Below, piece after piece: positions 55,944 to 64,000 of a DNA stretch of 64,000 bases. How positions within the stretch are numbered: the stretch's first letter is position 1; each line of letters starts with the position of its first letter. This DNA is from Bacillus salacetis. GTDB lineage: Bacteria; Bacillota; Bacilli; Bacillales; Bacillaceae_B. The notes beneath the pieces are model-generated. The model saw only the letters and a list, made by a program, of their open reading frames with translations. It was not told the origin of the DNA and did no database searches. Location of the stretch: contig NZ_QXIR01000005.1 in the NCBI RefSeq assembly GCF_003581585.1, forward strand, positions 109,967 to 173,966, written 5' to 3'. Position numbers and translations under genes: made by a program.

Positions 55944-56849
55944 ATGAATGGCATTCTGCCACTATGGAAGCCAAGAGGGATGACATCCCATGATTGTGTA
56001 TTCAAGGTCAGGAAACTGCTGAGGACCAAAAAGGTGGGACATACAGGTACACTTGATCCAGAAGTGACCGGTGTCCTTCCCCTCTGTATCGGCAGGGCAA
56101 CCAAAGTTGCTGAATATATCACGAATGGCGGAAAAGCCTATGAGGGGGAAGTAACGATCGGCAGGTCAACCACCACTGAAGATGCCTGGGGAGAGACAGT
56201 CGAAGAGACGGGGGTTGCGGAATCGTATACCCGGAAGCAGATCTCGGACATGCTGGCCACTTTTAAAGGGGAAATCACTCAGACCCCCCCGATGTTCTCA
56301 GCAGTAAAGGTGAACGGCAAACGCTTATATGAGTATGCCAGAGAAGGGAAAACGATAGAACGTCCCAGCAGGAAGGTGATAATACATGATATCGAACTTC
56401 TTGATGACCGGGAAATCTTTGAAGGAGAAACTATCAGCTTCAAATTTCGTGTTTCATGCAGCAAAGGGACTTACATTAGAACACTCGCAGTCGAAATGGG
56501 AGAAAAAATGGGTTATCCTGCGCACATGTCAGAGCTGAAAAGGATCCGCTCTGCGGCATTTGAAGAAAAGGACTGTATCACCTTCGAAGAACTGGAAGGA
56601 CTCATTGAAACGGAGCAAGTCGCCGAGACATTATACCCTATAGAAACGGGTATCTCTCATTTGCCCAAATGGGATATAAGTGATACATTAGCTATGAAGG
56701 TAAAGAACGGTGCAGTGCTCGATATGCCGAAGGAGTGGCCGGGGGATCAGGTAGCTATGAACCATGAAGGAAAGACACTGGCGATTTATCAGGCCCATCC
56801 AGAGAAACAAGGCATCATTAAGCCTGTGAAAGTACTGTTTAATGATTAG
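55944..56849 (+). CDS. truB: tRNA pseudouridine-55 synthase TruB
   Basis: A 301-residue enzyme that makes Psi55 in the T loop of tRNAs. The catalytic Asp38 is in VGHTGTLDPEVTGVLPLCIG; NGILPLWKPRGMTSHDCV at the N-terminus and YEGEVTIGRSTTTEDAWG are family blocks, with a PUA-like C-terminal domain. AAAGGCAGGG precedes the ATG. ribC follows after 19 bases. Confidence 0.97.
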   Translation: MNGILPLWKPRGMTSHDCVFKVRKLLRTKKVGHTGTLDPEVTGVLPLCIGRATKVAEYITNGGKAYEGEVTIGRSTTTEDAWGETVEETGVAESYTRKQISDMLATFKGEITQTPPMFSAVKVNGKRLYEYAREGKTIERPSRKVIIHDIELLDDREIFEGETISFKFRVSCSKGTYIRTLAVEMGEKMGYPAHMSELKRIRSAAFEEKDCITFEELEGLIETEQVAETLYPIETGISHLPKWDISDTLAMKVKNGAVLDMPKEWPGDQVAMNHEGKTLAIYQAHPEKQGIIKPVKVLFND

Positions 56850-56868
56850 CGGAAATAGGTGAGATAAC

Positions 56869-57819
56869 ATGAAGGTTATTACGGTGCATCATCCCCACAC
56901 ATTCAGCCCTGAGGATTTCCCTCCTCTTTCCATGGCACTGGGTTATTTTGACGGAGTGCATAAAGGCCACCAAAGAGTGATTGGAACAGCTGTATCAGAA
57001 GCGGAGAAACGCAGCTTGAAGAGCGCTGTCATGACATTTGACCCCCATCCATCCGTGGTATTGGGACAAAAGCATAAACACGTCCGGTATATAACACCGC
57101 TTCAGGACAAAATTGAACTGATTGAAAATCTTAAAGTGGATTACTTATTCATTGTCCGATTCACTTCAGATTTTGCAAATTTGCTTCCTCAGGAATATGT
57201 GGACCAATATATCATCAATTTGAATGTCAAACATGTATCAGCAGGCTTTGATTTTACATATGGAAAGCTTGGAAAAGGCAATATGGAAACACTTCCGTTC
57301 CATTCCAGAAATGAGTTTAACCATACTACGGTGAAAAAGCTCGCGGAGAGTGAAGAAAAGATCAGTTCGAGTGCAATAAGGCAGTCCCTTAGTGAAGGGG
57401 CAGCTTCAAAAGCTGAAAGGCTCCTGGGCCGCTTTTATACCACATCAGGGACTGTAATACACGGTGACAAGAGGGGCAGGAAAATCGGCTTCCCGACAGC
57501 CAATATTGAACTGTCTGATGATTACATCATTCCGAAAATCGGTGTCTATGCTGTGAGGATATATGTCCAGAACAAATGGCATAACGGCGTGGCTAATCTT
57601 GGCTACAAACCGACTTTCAATAATCCTGATGATAAGGCACTGTCCATTGAGGTTCATATTTTTAATTATGATTCTTCCATTTACGGTGAAGAAGTGAAGG
57701 TTGAATGGCATAAATATATCAGGTCTGAGCAGAAGTTCAATGGGATCGAGCAATTAATAGCCCAGATTGAAAAAGATAAACATCAGGCTATTGAATACTT
57801 TCAAAAAATATTTGTTTAG
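56869..57819 (+). CDS. ribC: bifunctional riboflavin kinase / FAD synthetase RibC (RibF)
   Basis: A 316-residue bifunctional enzyme that makes FMN and then FAD. The N-terminal adenylyltransferase domain shows ALGYFDGVHKGHQRVI and AGFDFTYGKLGKGN plus the ISSSAIRQSL motif. The C-terminal kinase domain shows GDKRGRKIGFPTANIEL and VANLGYKPTF. In Bacillus FMN feeds the riboflavin riboswitch. GGTGAGAT precedes the ATG. Confidence 0.97.
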   Translation: MKVITVHHPHTFSPEDFPPLSMALGYFDGVHKGHQRVIGTAVSEAEKRSLKSAVMTFDPHPSVVLGQKHKHVRYITPLQDKIELIENLKVDYLFIVRFTSDFANLLPQEYVDQYIINLNVKHVSAGFDFTYGKLGKGNMETLPFHSRNEFNHTTVKKLAESEEKISSSAIRQSLSEGAASKAERLLGRFYTTSGTVIHGDKRGRKIGFPTANIELSDDYIIPKIGVYAVRIYVQNKWHNGVANLGYKPTFNNPDDKALSIEVHIFNYDSSIYGEEVKVEWHKYIRSEQKFNGIEQLIAQIEKDKHQAIEYFQKIFV

Positions 57820-57821
57820 AC

Positions 57822-57850
57822 TTGATTTAATTTTAAAAAAGTAGTATTCT
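57822..57850 (+). promoter_or_regulatory. sigma-A promoter of rpsO
   Basis: TTGATT (57822-57827), exactly 17 bases, then TATTCT (57845-57850). It starts 3 bases after the ribC stop. Transcription near 57857 would give a leader of about 90 bases. Confidence 0.7.
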
Positions 57851-57856
57851 AATTAA

Positions 57857-57947
57857 CGTATGACAATGAACCTTTACTTGGCAGCACGATTCACCAACGT
57901 TTGCTGGGTCTCAGGGGATTTTGAAAAGATATTAGGAGGTGAAATGG
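57857..57947 (+). ncRNA. rpsO leader, putative S15 autoregulatory structure
   Basis: The ~90-base leader contains GCAGCA (about 57881) facing TGCTGG (about 57902) and TTGG facing CCAA within it, so at least one stem-loop ends close to the AGGAGGTG Shine-Dalgarno. S15 leaders that bind S15 and block initiation are known in Bacillus/Geobacillus as well as E. coli. The structure here was judged by eye only. Confidence 0.45.
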
Positions 57948-58217
57948 ATGGCTATCACACAAACACGTAAAAACGAACTAATCAACGAGTTCAAAACTCA
58001 CGAGAACGATACTGGTTCTGCAGAAGTTCAAATTGCTATCCTTACGGAAGAAATTAATACTTTGAACGACCATTTGCGTACTCATAAGAAAGACCACCAC
58101 TCTCGTCGCGGTCTTTTGAAAATGGTAGGACGCCGTCGTAATCTTTTAACGTACCTACGTAATAAAGATGTTGCGCGCTACCGTGATTTGATCAACAAAC
58201 TAGGTTTACGCCGATAA
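57948..58217 (+). CDS. rpsO: 30S ribosomal protein S15
   Basis: An 89-residue primary 16S-binding protein of the platform. The sequence [15 protein letters not shown] and the signature [22 protein letters not shown] are characteristic. In-frame GTG 57939 is part of AGGAGGTG, so ATG 57948 is chosen. Its codon bias is strong. It is closed by its own terminator. Confidence 0.99.
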   Translation: MAITQTRKNELINEFKTHENDTGSAEVQIAILTEEINTLNDHLRTHKKDHHSRRGLLKMVGRRRNLLTYLRNKDVARYRDLINKLGLRR

Positions 58218-58226
58218 GTGACTCAG

Positions 58227-58251
58227 AAGCGGGATTTATTCCCGCTTTTTA
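58227..58251 (+). terminator. intrinsic terminator after rpsO
   Basis: AAGCGGGA and TCCCGCTT pair around a short loop and are followed by TTTTATTT. Confidence 0.92.
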
Positions 58252-58294
58252 TTTAGGTTTAAGGTATGCGGCCCAAGGGACATACTGCTAATCA

Positions 58295-58386
58295 AACAAT
58301 CAAGAATGAAGCAGCAAAAAGCGTTTGCTTTTTCATTTTTGATTGTTGACTTTCAATCCCATTTGAAAGTTTGCGGATTTTTCCGC
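58295..58386 (+). promoter_or_regulatory. multi-hairpin pnp leader
   Basis: Three hairpins stand in a row. The first (58295-58347) is long: a 16-bp arm AACAATCAAGAATGAA pairs with 58332-58347 with one G-U, capped by AAAAAGC/GCTTTTT with overlap between the pairings. The second is CTTTCAA (58350-58356) / TTGAAAG (58363-58369). The third is GCGG/CCGC (58373-58386). In E. coli the pnp leader hairpin is an RNase III site used for autoregulation; here a similar role is inferred. The rest of the 360-base gap up to pnp has a TATAAT at 58421-58426 without a clear -35. Confidence 0.55.
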
Positions 58387-58577
58387 TGGCGGGCATGTTC
58401 CAGGGCGGTGCCGTTGACTTTATAATTCTGGAAAGGGCCACTTTAGGGAATATTCCTTTGCAGAGCTAGTCAAAATACATATAAAAGTCGCTTATTTCAA
58501 TTAAATGTATATATCAGCTTCAAGGGTATGAGAGAAACCGAATACTCTTAATTGAGAAGTAAAGGAAGGGGTTCATT

Positions 58578-60698
58578 ATGGAACAAGAAACAAGAGAGTT
58601 TTCCATAGATTGGGCAGGCAGGAAGTTAACAGTAGAATACGGTCAGCTGGCAAAGCAGGCAAATGGTGCGGTGTTAATCCGCTATGGTGATACGGCTGTA
58701 TTGAGTTCAGCTACAGCATCAAAACAACCAAAGCCGCTTGACTTCTTCCCGTTGACTGTCAACTATGAAGAACGTTTGTACGCAGTAGGCAAGATACCTG
58801 GAGGTTTCATCAAACGTGAAGGACGTCCAAGTGAAAGAGCCATTTTGGCCAGCCGCTTGATCGATCGTCCGATCCGTCCTTTGTTCGCTGACGGATTCAG
58901 GAATGAAGTCCAGGTCATCAGCATGGTCATGAGTGTCGATCAGGATTGTTCATCCGAAATGGCTGCAATGTTCGGGTCTTCCCTTGCATTGACGGTTTCT
59001 GACATTCCTTTTGAAGGGCCGATTGCAGGTGTCCAGGTCGGTTTGGTTGAAGGCGAATTCATCATCAACCCAAATGTTGAACAGCTGGAAAAAAGTGAAA
59101 TCAACTTGATTGTTGCCGGTACAAAAGACGCAATCAACATGGTTGAAGCAGGTGCCGATGAAGTACCTGAAGAAACAATGCTTGAAGCAATCATGTTCGG
59201 ACATGAAGAAATCAAGAGGCTGATCTCCTTCCAGGAGGAAATTGCTGCTCAAGTCGGTAAAGAAAAGATGGAAGTCGAGCTATATCAGATCGACCAGGAT
59301 ATAGAGGCTGAAGTTCGTGGACTGTGCGAAGAAGATATGATCAAAGCGATTCAAGTGCAGGAAAAACACGCGCGTGAGAATGCAATCAAGAAGGTAAAAG
59401 ATGAGGTCATTGCTAAATTTGAAGAAAAGGAAGCAGAAGATGACCAGATTAAGCAGGTCAAGCAGGTACTGGACAAGCTTGTCAAAGGAGAAGTCCGCCG
59501 TTTGATCACTGAGGACAAAGTCCGTCCGGATGGACGCGGCCTGGACGAAATCCGTCCGCTTGCATCACAGGTTGGACTGCTTCCAAGAACCCATGGTTCC
59601 GGATTGTTCACACGCGGCCAAACCCAGGCATTGAGCATTTGTACACTTGGCGCCCTTGGCGATGTCCAAGTGTTGGACGGATTAGGGCTTGAAGAGTCCA
59701 AACGATTCATGCATCACTATAACTTCCCGTTATTCAGTGTAGGTGAAACCGGTCCTATCCGCGGACCTGGACGCCGCGAAATCGGACATGGTGCACTAGG
59801 TGAAAGAGCGCTTGAACCCATCATTCCTAATGAGAAGGATTTCCCTTATACAATCCGCCTGGTATCAGAAGTATTGGAATCCAATGGTTCAACTTCTCAG
59901 GCAAGTATATGTGCAAGTACCCTGGCAATGATGGATGCGGGCGTGCCGATCAAAGCTCCTGTCGCAGGTATCGCAATGGGTCTGATCCAGTCTGGTGAGC
60001 ATTATTCGATCCTTACTGATATTCAAGGAATGGAAGATCACCTTGGCGACATGGACTTTAAAGTTGCTGGAACAGCTAAAGGTGTAACAGCACTGCAAAT
60101 GGATATCAAAATCGAAGGACTTTCAAGGAATATCCTTGAAGAAGCACTGCAACAGGCTAAGAGCGGCCGTATGCATATCCTGGACAGCATGCTTTCGACC
60201 ATTTCGGAATCCCGTGAGCAATTGTCTCAATATGCACCAAAGATTGTTACAATGACTATTAATCCTGATAAAATCAGGGATGTCATTGGACCGAGCGGTA
60301 AACAAATCAACAAGATCATTGAAGAAACCGGCGTGAAGATTGACATAGAGCAAGATGGCACAGTATTTATTTCTTCCACTGATGAAGAGATGATCAAGAA
60401 AGCCAAAAAGATCATCGAGGATATTGTCCGTGAAGTGGAAGTCGGCCAGATGTACCTTGGTAAAGTAAAACGTATTGAAAAGTTCGGTGCTTTTGTTGAA
60501 ATCTTCAATGGAAAAGATGGCCTTGTCCATATTTCCGAATTAGCTGAGGAAAGAATCGGTAAAGTTGAAGATGTAGTCAGCATCGGCGATGAACTGCTGG
60601 TAAAAGTGACTGAAATCGATAGACAGGGCCGTGTGAATCTTTCTCGTAAAGCAGTATTGAAAGAGCAGCGCGAAAAAGAAGAGCAGGCTCAAAAATAA
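58578..60698 (+). CDS. pnp: polynucleotide phosphorylase (PNPase)
   Basis: A 706-residue phosphorolytic 3'-5' exoribonuclease. Two RNase PH domains are separated by a helical domain (first: [37 protein letters not shown]; second: [18 protein letters not shown] and [27 protein letters not shown]). These are followed by KH ([25 protein letters not shown]) and S1 ([31 protein letters not shown]). AAAGGAAGGGG precedes the ATG. It is also a competence and mRNA-decay factor in B. subtilis (pnpA). Confidence 0.98.
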   Translation: MEQETREFSIDWAGRKLTVEYGQLAKQANGAVLIRYGDTAVLSSATASKQPKPLDFFPLTVNYEERLYAVGKIPGGFIKREGRPSERAILASRLIDRPIRPLFADGFRNEVQVISMVMSVDQDCSSEMAAMFGSSLALTVSDIPFEGPIAGVQVGLVEGEFIINPNVEQLEKSEINLIVAGTKDAINMVEAGADEVPEETMLEAIMFGHEEIKRLISFQEEIAAQVGKEKMEVELYQIDQDIEAEVRGLCEEDMIKAIQVQEKHARENAIKKVKDEVIAKFEEKEAEDDQIKQVKQVLDKLVKGEVRRLITEDKVRPDGRGLDEIRPLASQVGLLPRTHGSGLFTRGQTQALSICTLGALGDVQVLDGLGLEESKRFMHHYNFPLFSVGETGPIRGPGRREIGHGALGERALEPIIPNEKDFPYTIRLVSEVLESNGSTSQASICASTLAMMDAGVPIKAPVAGIAMGLIQSGEHYSILTDIQGMEDHLGDMDFKVAGTAKGVTALQMDIKIEGLSRNILEEALQQAKSGRMHILDSMLSTISESREQLSQYAPKIVTMTINPDKIRDVIGPSGKQINKIIEETGVKIDIEQDGTVFISSTDEEMIKKAKKIIEDIVREVEVGQMYLGKVKRIEKFGAFVEIFNGKDGLVHISELAEERIGKVEDVVSIGDELLVKVTEIDRQGRVNLSRKAVLKEQREKEEQAQK

Positions 60699-60711
60699 AG
60701 GATAAGACAGA

Positions 60712-60758
60712 CAAGAAAAAGGAGCCAGCTGGAAGTCAGCATGGCTTCTTTTTTCTTG
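60712..60758 (+). terminator. intrinsic terminator after pnp
   Basis: CAAGAAAAA...AGCCA (60712-60727) pairs with TGGCT...TTTTTCTTG (60742-60758), with an inner GCTG/CAGC pair. The A-rich left and T-rich right arms suggest a terminator that works in both directions. Confidence 0.85.
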
Positions 60759-60881
60759 ATCTTTGTTGGCTTTCAGGAAGGAACGGCCATAGCTGAAAAA
60801 GGACTGCCATCTATTTTTCCCGGGTTCTACCTTGTCCAGCCGCATCATAAGATGGTAGGGATAAGAAAGGGTGGGTTAAGG

Positions 60882-61880
60882 ATGAACCTTAAGGTACTGA
60901 CCGGGATGACCATCTGTGTTGTTGCTGCTGTCATGACAGTCAGCAATCCCATGACTTCACAATATGTATTAAGCCTGAAGGGAAAAACCGTTACAGTTGC
61001 AGCCAAGCCTGAAAAGCTGGAGGCTGTTATAAAGAAAGAAGCTGAAAACCTCGAAGTTCCTCCAATAGATGCTAAGAATGATCCTGTTTGGAAAGGAACA
61101 CCCGGATATAATGGGTTAAAGGTGGACATTAAGAGTTCATATGAGAAAATGAAGGACGAAGGGATCTTTGACAGGGAGAGAATCGTTTTTGATCAAGTAT
61201 CACCAGATATTCACTTGTCAGACCTGCCGCCGATGCCAATATACCGAGGCAACCCGGAAAAACCAATGGCTTCGTTGATCATTAACGTAGCTTGGGGAAA
61301 TGAATACATACCGGATATGCTGGCCACCCTGAAAAAGCATCAGGTTTATGCCACTTTCTTTTTAGAAGGCAGGTGGGTCAAGGAGAACCCTGAACTGGCC
61401 AAAATGATTGCGGATTCCGGCCATGAAATCGGGAACCACTCCTATTCACATCCGAAGATGGAGACACTAACAGGGGAGAGAATCAGGGAGGAAATCCTGA
61501 AGACAAACGATATCATTGAAGCGACAACAGGGAAGAGAGTAAAATTATTTGGACCGCCCAGCGGGGGCTTCAATGATGAAGTCGTCAAAATTGCGGGTGA
61601 GTACAAAATGAAAACAATTTTATGGAGCGTCGATACTATTGACTGGCAAAAACCGGCACCAAGTGTCATAGTAGAGAGGGTGACGTCAAAACTCCACAAA
61701 GGAGCACTCATCTTAATGCATCCGACCGCATCAACTTCATCTGCTTTGCCTGCACTTATTGCTGCTATAAAAAAAGATGACTTAAGGATTGGAACAGTCT
61801 CTAGTTTACTGAAGGAAGAAAGAATTATCGAAAAAGGAAATAATTCTCTCCTAAAAGGAAAAAGTAATGATAAGGACTAG
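60882..61880 (+). CDS. ylxY: YlxY, sporulation-associated polysaccharide deacetylase-like protein
   Basis: A 332-residue protein with an N-terminal membrane anchor/signal (VLTGMTICVVAAVMTVSNPM) and a NodB-like domain. The His motif is intact (NHSYSHPKM, His186 and His190), but the first catalytic motif, TFDDG in active deacetylases and FDISWGD in PdaB, reads INVAWGN here (Asn135, Asn140). That suggests altered or lost catalysis, which I believe is a feature of the YlxY subfamily. The frame opens at 60741, but ATG 60882 starts the hydrophobic segment correctly. The gene lies between pnp and mlpA as in B. subtilis. Confidence 0.88.
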   Translation: MNLKVLTGMTICVVAAVMTVSNPMTSQYVLSLKGKTVTVAAKPEKLEAVIKKEAENLEVPPIDAKNDPVWKGTPGYNGLKVDIKSSYEKMKDEGIFDRERIVFDQVSPDIHLSDLPPMPIYRGNPEKPMASLIINVAWGNEYIPDMLATLKKHQVYATFFLEGRWVKENPELAKMIADSGHEIGNHSYSHPKMETLTGERIREEILKTNDIIEATTGKRVKLFGPPSGGFNDEVVKIAGEYKMKTILWSVDTIDWQKPAPSVIVERVTSKLHKGALILMHPTASTSSALPALIAAIKKDDLRIGTVSSLLKEERIIEKGNNSLLKGKSNDKD

Positions 61881-61913
61881 TAGATGTTGACAACATGAAC
61901 AGGAGGAATTTTT

Positions 61914-63158
61914 TTGATTAAAAAATATACATGCTCAAACGGCCTGAGAATAGTTCTGGAAGAAATTCCGACTGTCCGTTCAGTCGCAATTGGGATATGG
62001 ATCGGAACTGGATCGCGTCATGAGAACAAAGAAAATAACGGTATTTCACATTTCCTGGAACATATGTTTTTCAAAGGAACAGAAACAAAGAGTGCCCGTG
62101 AAATAGCTGAATCCTTCGACAGTATCGGAGGCCAGGTAAATGCTTTTACATCAAAAGAATACACATGCTATTATGCTAAGGTTCTTGATAACCATGCACA
62201 GTATGCATTGGAAACCTTGGCCGACATGTTCTTTAATTCAGCGTTTGATGAGGAAGAATTAAAGAAGGAAAAGAATGTGGTTTACGAAGAGATTAAGATG
62301 TACGAAGACACCCCGGATGACATTGTGCACGATGTACTGAGCAAAGCGGTATATGAAAATCATCCTTTAGGCTATCCTATTCTGGGGACTGAAGAAACTC
62401 TGGATACTTTCAACGGCCAAACGTTAAGAGACTACATGCATGACATGTACACACCGGATGAAGTAGTCGTATCCGTAGCGGGAAATGTAGATGAATCATT
62501 CATTAAGAAGGTAGAAAAGCTGTTTGGTCAGTTTGAAGGTGGAAAAGGCCATGAACAGCATGCGAGCCCTTCTTTTCACCATGACAAGGTGTCCAGAAAA
62601 AAAGAGACGGAACAGGCTCATTTATGCCTTGGTTATCCTGGATTGCAGATCGGTCATGATGAAATCTACAGCTTGATCGTTTTAAATAACGTACTGGGTG
62701 GAAGCATGTCATCCCGTTTATTCCAGGAAGTCAGGGAACAAAGGGGATTGGCTTATTCCGTTTTCTCTTATCATTCTGCATATGAGGACAGTGGAATGCT
62801 TACAATATACGGCGGAACGGGAGCCAGGCAATTGAACCAGTTGTATGACACCATTCAGTCTACCCTTGAAGTCCTCAAGGCAGACGGGATATCTTCCAAA
62901 GAACTGGCAAATAGTAAAGAACAGCTCAAAGGGAATCTTATGCTCAGCCTGGAAAGCACCAACAGCAGGATGAGCCGTAATGGCAAAAACGAGTTGTTAT
63001 TGAAAAAACACCGCTCTCTCGATGAAATCGTCGACGAAATTGATGGGGTGACAATTGACAGGGTTAACAATCTTGGCAAGGAAATTTTCAGTAATGATTT
63101 TTCCGCAGCTTTAATCAGTCCTGACGGGAAAATGCCGGAAAATATCCGTAATTCGTAA
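61914..63158 (+). CDS. mlpA: M16-family zinc peptidase MlpA (YmxG)
   Basis: A 414-residue processing-peptidase-like metalloprotease. The inverted zinc motif His46-x2-Glu49-His50 (ISHFLEHMFFKGT) and the downstream glutamate in KNVVYEEIKMYEDTPDD are present; the C-terminal half has GLAYSVFSYHSAYEDSG. It starts with TTG after AGGAGGAAT. It has no signal peptide, so it is probably cytoplasmic. In B. subtilis MlpA has been linked to regulation of the extracellular protease AprE. Confidence 0.94.
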   Translation: MIKKYTCSNGLRIVLEEIPTVRSVAIGIWIGTGSRHENKENNGISHFLEHMFFKGTETKSAREIAESFDSIGGQVNAFTSKEYTCYYAKVLDNHAQYALETLADMFFNSAFDEEELKKEKNVVYEEIKMYEDTPDDIVHDVLSKAVYENHPLGYPILGTEETLDTFNGQTLRDYMHDMYTPDEVVVSVAGNVDESFIKKVEKLFGQFEGGKGHEQHASPSFHHDKVSRKKETEQAHLCLGYPGLQIGHDEIYSLIVLNNVLGGSMSSRLFQEVREQRGLAYSVFSYHSAYEDSGMLTIYGGTGARQLNQLYDTIQSTLEVLKADGISSKELANSKEQLKGNLMLSLESTNSRMSRNGKNELLLKKHRSLDEIVDEIDGVTIDRVNNLGKEIFSNDFSAALISPDGKMPENIRNS

Positions 63159-63159
63159 A

Positions 63160-63194
63160 AAGAAGCTTCGGACCGCTGGTCTGAAGCTTTTTTC
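63160..63194 (+). terminator. intrinsic terminator after mlpA
   Basis: AAAGAAGCTTCGGACC pairs with GGTCTGAAGCTTTTTT around a 3-base loop (one mismatch/G-U), and the T-run is part of the right arm. Confidence 0.9.
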
Positions 63195-63463
63195 ATTTCC
63201 CCTTTTTCGGAACTGTTCCAGTTTTAAAAATTGGTACACAACGATTCCAAAAAAACCCGTTTTGTAAGAAAAGAAAGAATGGCCTCTGTTGTTCAAAGAT
63301 TGTCCAAAAACAACATTTCACAAATAAATATCAAACTTTCACAGGTGATTTGTTAATCTCTGCTTCTAAAATGGAAAAGTACTATATACATTAATTATAA
63401 AGATACATTCAGCTGTGGGCTGAAATGCCAATATTCCATATTAACCATGAGCGGAGGATTTGT
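63195..63463 (+). other. mlpA-ymxH intergenic region
   Basis: With the terminator this is a 305-base gap without a gene. It is A+T-rich, with a palindrome GGAACTGTTCC (about 63209-63219). A promoter-like TATACATT lies at about 63385-63392; no good sigma-A -35 partners it, so a sporulation sigma factor (SigE-like -10 CATACA-T) is possible but weak. Confidence 0.35.
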
Positions 63464-63697
63464 ATGCGTCTTAGTGAACTGAGCGGCAAAGAAATAGTCG
63501 ATTTCAAAAAAGCAGAAAGACTGGGTGTACTCGGCCAGACTGACCTGGAGTTCAATGAGAGGACAGGGCAGATCAACGCCCTGGTCATCCCAACCGGTAA
63601 ATGGATGCGCAAGCAAAACAGCGAGATCAGAGTGCCGTGGCATCATATCCGTACCATCGGCTCTGATATGATCATCCTGGAGGTGGCAGAAGATTAG
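63464..63697 (+). CDS. ymxH: YmxH (YlmC/YmxH family PRC-barrel protein)
   Basis: A 77-residue PRC-barrel protein with the family pattern MRLSELSGKEIVDFKKAERLGVLGQTDLEFN. GAGCGGAGG precedes the ATG at 63464; an in-frame ATG at 63425 is upstream of that site. YmxH/YlmC proteins are linked to sporulation by context; the biochemical role is unknown. In B. subtilis spoVFA (dipicolinate synthase) follows, but it is not visible in the remaining 300 bases here. Confidence 0.92.
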   Translation: MRLSELSGKEIVDFKKAERLGVLGQTDLEFNERTGQINALVIPTGKWMRKQNSEIRVPWHHIRTIGSDMIILEVAED

Positions 63698-63700
63698 TCA

Positions 63701-63724
63701 GCTCTTCGAGGTGCTCTTCGAGGT
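63701..63724. repeat. perfect tandem duplication of a 12-mer
   Basis: GCTCTTCGAGGT occurs twice head to tail (63701-63712 and 63713-63724), immediately after the ymxH stop. CTCTTCGAG within it is itself partly palindromic. Confidence 0.9.
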
Positions 63725-63770
63725 GCGGCTGCAGGTCTCCAAGGAACCTGTTGAATAAGATAATCTGGTG

Positions 63771-63800
63771 GACGAAATCGCAAACGATTTCGTCTTTTTT
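63771..63800 (+). terminator. intrinsic terminator after ymxH
   Basis: GACGAAATCG (63771-63780), a 4-base loop and CGATTTCGTC (63785-63794) form a perfect 10-bp stem followed by TTTTTT. Confidence 0.95.
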
Positions 63801-64000
63801 CTTTGGCTGCCCTTAAAGGTTCCTTGACTCATGGGGGATTGTAACACTGGTATTGTGAACAGATTAATAAATCAATGTCCGGCATTAAAGTAAGTTGGAA
63901 CCCCGTTAAGGGACTTAATCTCTTTTTGAATTTACAATAGCCTGTTTTCCGTAAATTGTTGCTTTGGGATAAATCCCAGGTACTGGATTTTTCCCGTTTA

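Larger units (their letters stand above)
63698..64000 (+). other. region downstream of ymxH to the window end
   Basis: No + strand gene is seen in these 303 bases. They hold a perfect tandem 12-mer, a terminator at 63771-63800, and a 10-bp inverted repeat CAAGGAACCT (63740-63749) / AGGTTCCTTG (63817-63826) that encloses the terminator. On the minus strand a 27-codon frame (63915-63998) is open to the edge with no recognised product. Confidence 0.5.

Noticed and set aside
1..64000. tRNA/rRNA genes, IS elements, CRISPR arrays, prophage
   Set aside because: No cloverleaf, rRNA core, transposase or regularly spaced repeats were recognised anywhere in the window.

Overview
The window is a chromosomal core segment of a Gram-positive, motile, probably endospore-forming member of Bacillaceae (Bacillus in the broad sense). 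The evidence is gene order: dprA-topA-xerC-hslV-hslU-codY, then one long flagellar/chemotaxis (fla/che) operon from flgB to swrB, then rpsB-tsf-pyrH-frr-uppS-cdsA-dxr-rasP-proS-polC, then rimP-nusA-ylxR-ylxQ-infB-ylxP-rbfA, then truB-ribC-rpsO-pnp-ylxY-mlpA-ymxH. This is the Bacillus subtilis order almost gene for gene. All recognised genes lie on the + strand. Species cannot be assigned from the sequence alone. SwrB, SwrD, FliY, CodY, PolC and the sporulation-linked YlxY/YmxH all point to Bacillaceae.

Layout. 1-5.9 kb: end of dprA, topoisomerase I, XerC-type recombinase and the HslVU (ClpQY) protease. The trmFO gene that sits between topA and xerC in B. subtilis is missing here. 6.0-6.8 kb: codY. 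6.8-7.5 kb: a 716-base control region. 7.5-35.4 kb: about 30 fla/che genes coding for the basal body, rod/hook, FliH-I-J export ATPase, C-ring/phosphatase (FliG, FliM, FliY), export gate (FliO/P/Q/R, FlhA/B), FlhF/FlhG, CheY/B/A/W/C/D, and the sigma factor SigD with SwrB at the distal end. 35.4-45.1 kb: ribosomal protein S2, EF-Ts, UMP kinase, ribosome recycling factor, isoprenoid/phospholipid genes, the intramembrane protease RasP and ProRS. 45.8-50.1 kb: replicative polymerase PolC. 50.5-55.6 kb: the nusA-infB operon. 55.9-63.7 kb: truB, ribC, rpsO, pnp, ylxY, mlpA, ymxH.

The most interesting element is in the codY-flgB gap. A class I c-di-GMP (GEMM-I) riboswitch, recognised by its conserved GGACGCAAAGCC and GCCGGGTTACC cores, is followed by an intrinsic terminator. 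It is preceded by a sigma-A-like promoter interleaved with a SigD-type promoter (TAAG-N15-GCCGACGC). A second sigma-A-like promoter lies downstream of the terminator, just before flgB. This suggests that c-di-GMP gates the upstream, partly SigD-driven flux into the operon while a bypass promoter stays outside that control. A riboswitch at flgB is known from Clostridioides difficile but not from B. subtilis.

Other points: a hairpin that appears to bridge a distant Shine-Dalgarno to the swrD start; a strong hairpin inside the operon before cheC-cheD-sigD; two kinds of intergenic repeat (a G+C-rich ~120-bp inverted-repeat element between rbfA and truB, and degenerate mosaic repeats between proS and polC); and a multi-hairpin pnp leader. 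No tRNA, rRNA, insertion sequence, prophage or CRISPR array was seen.
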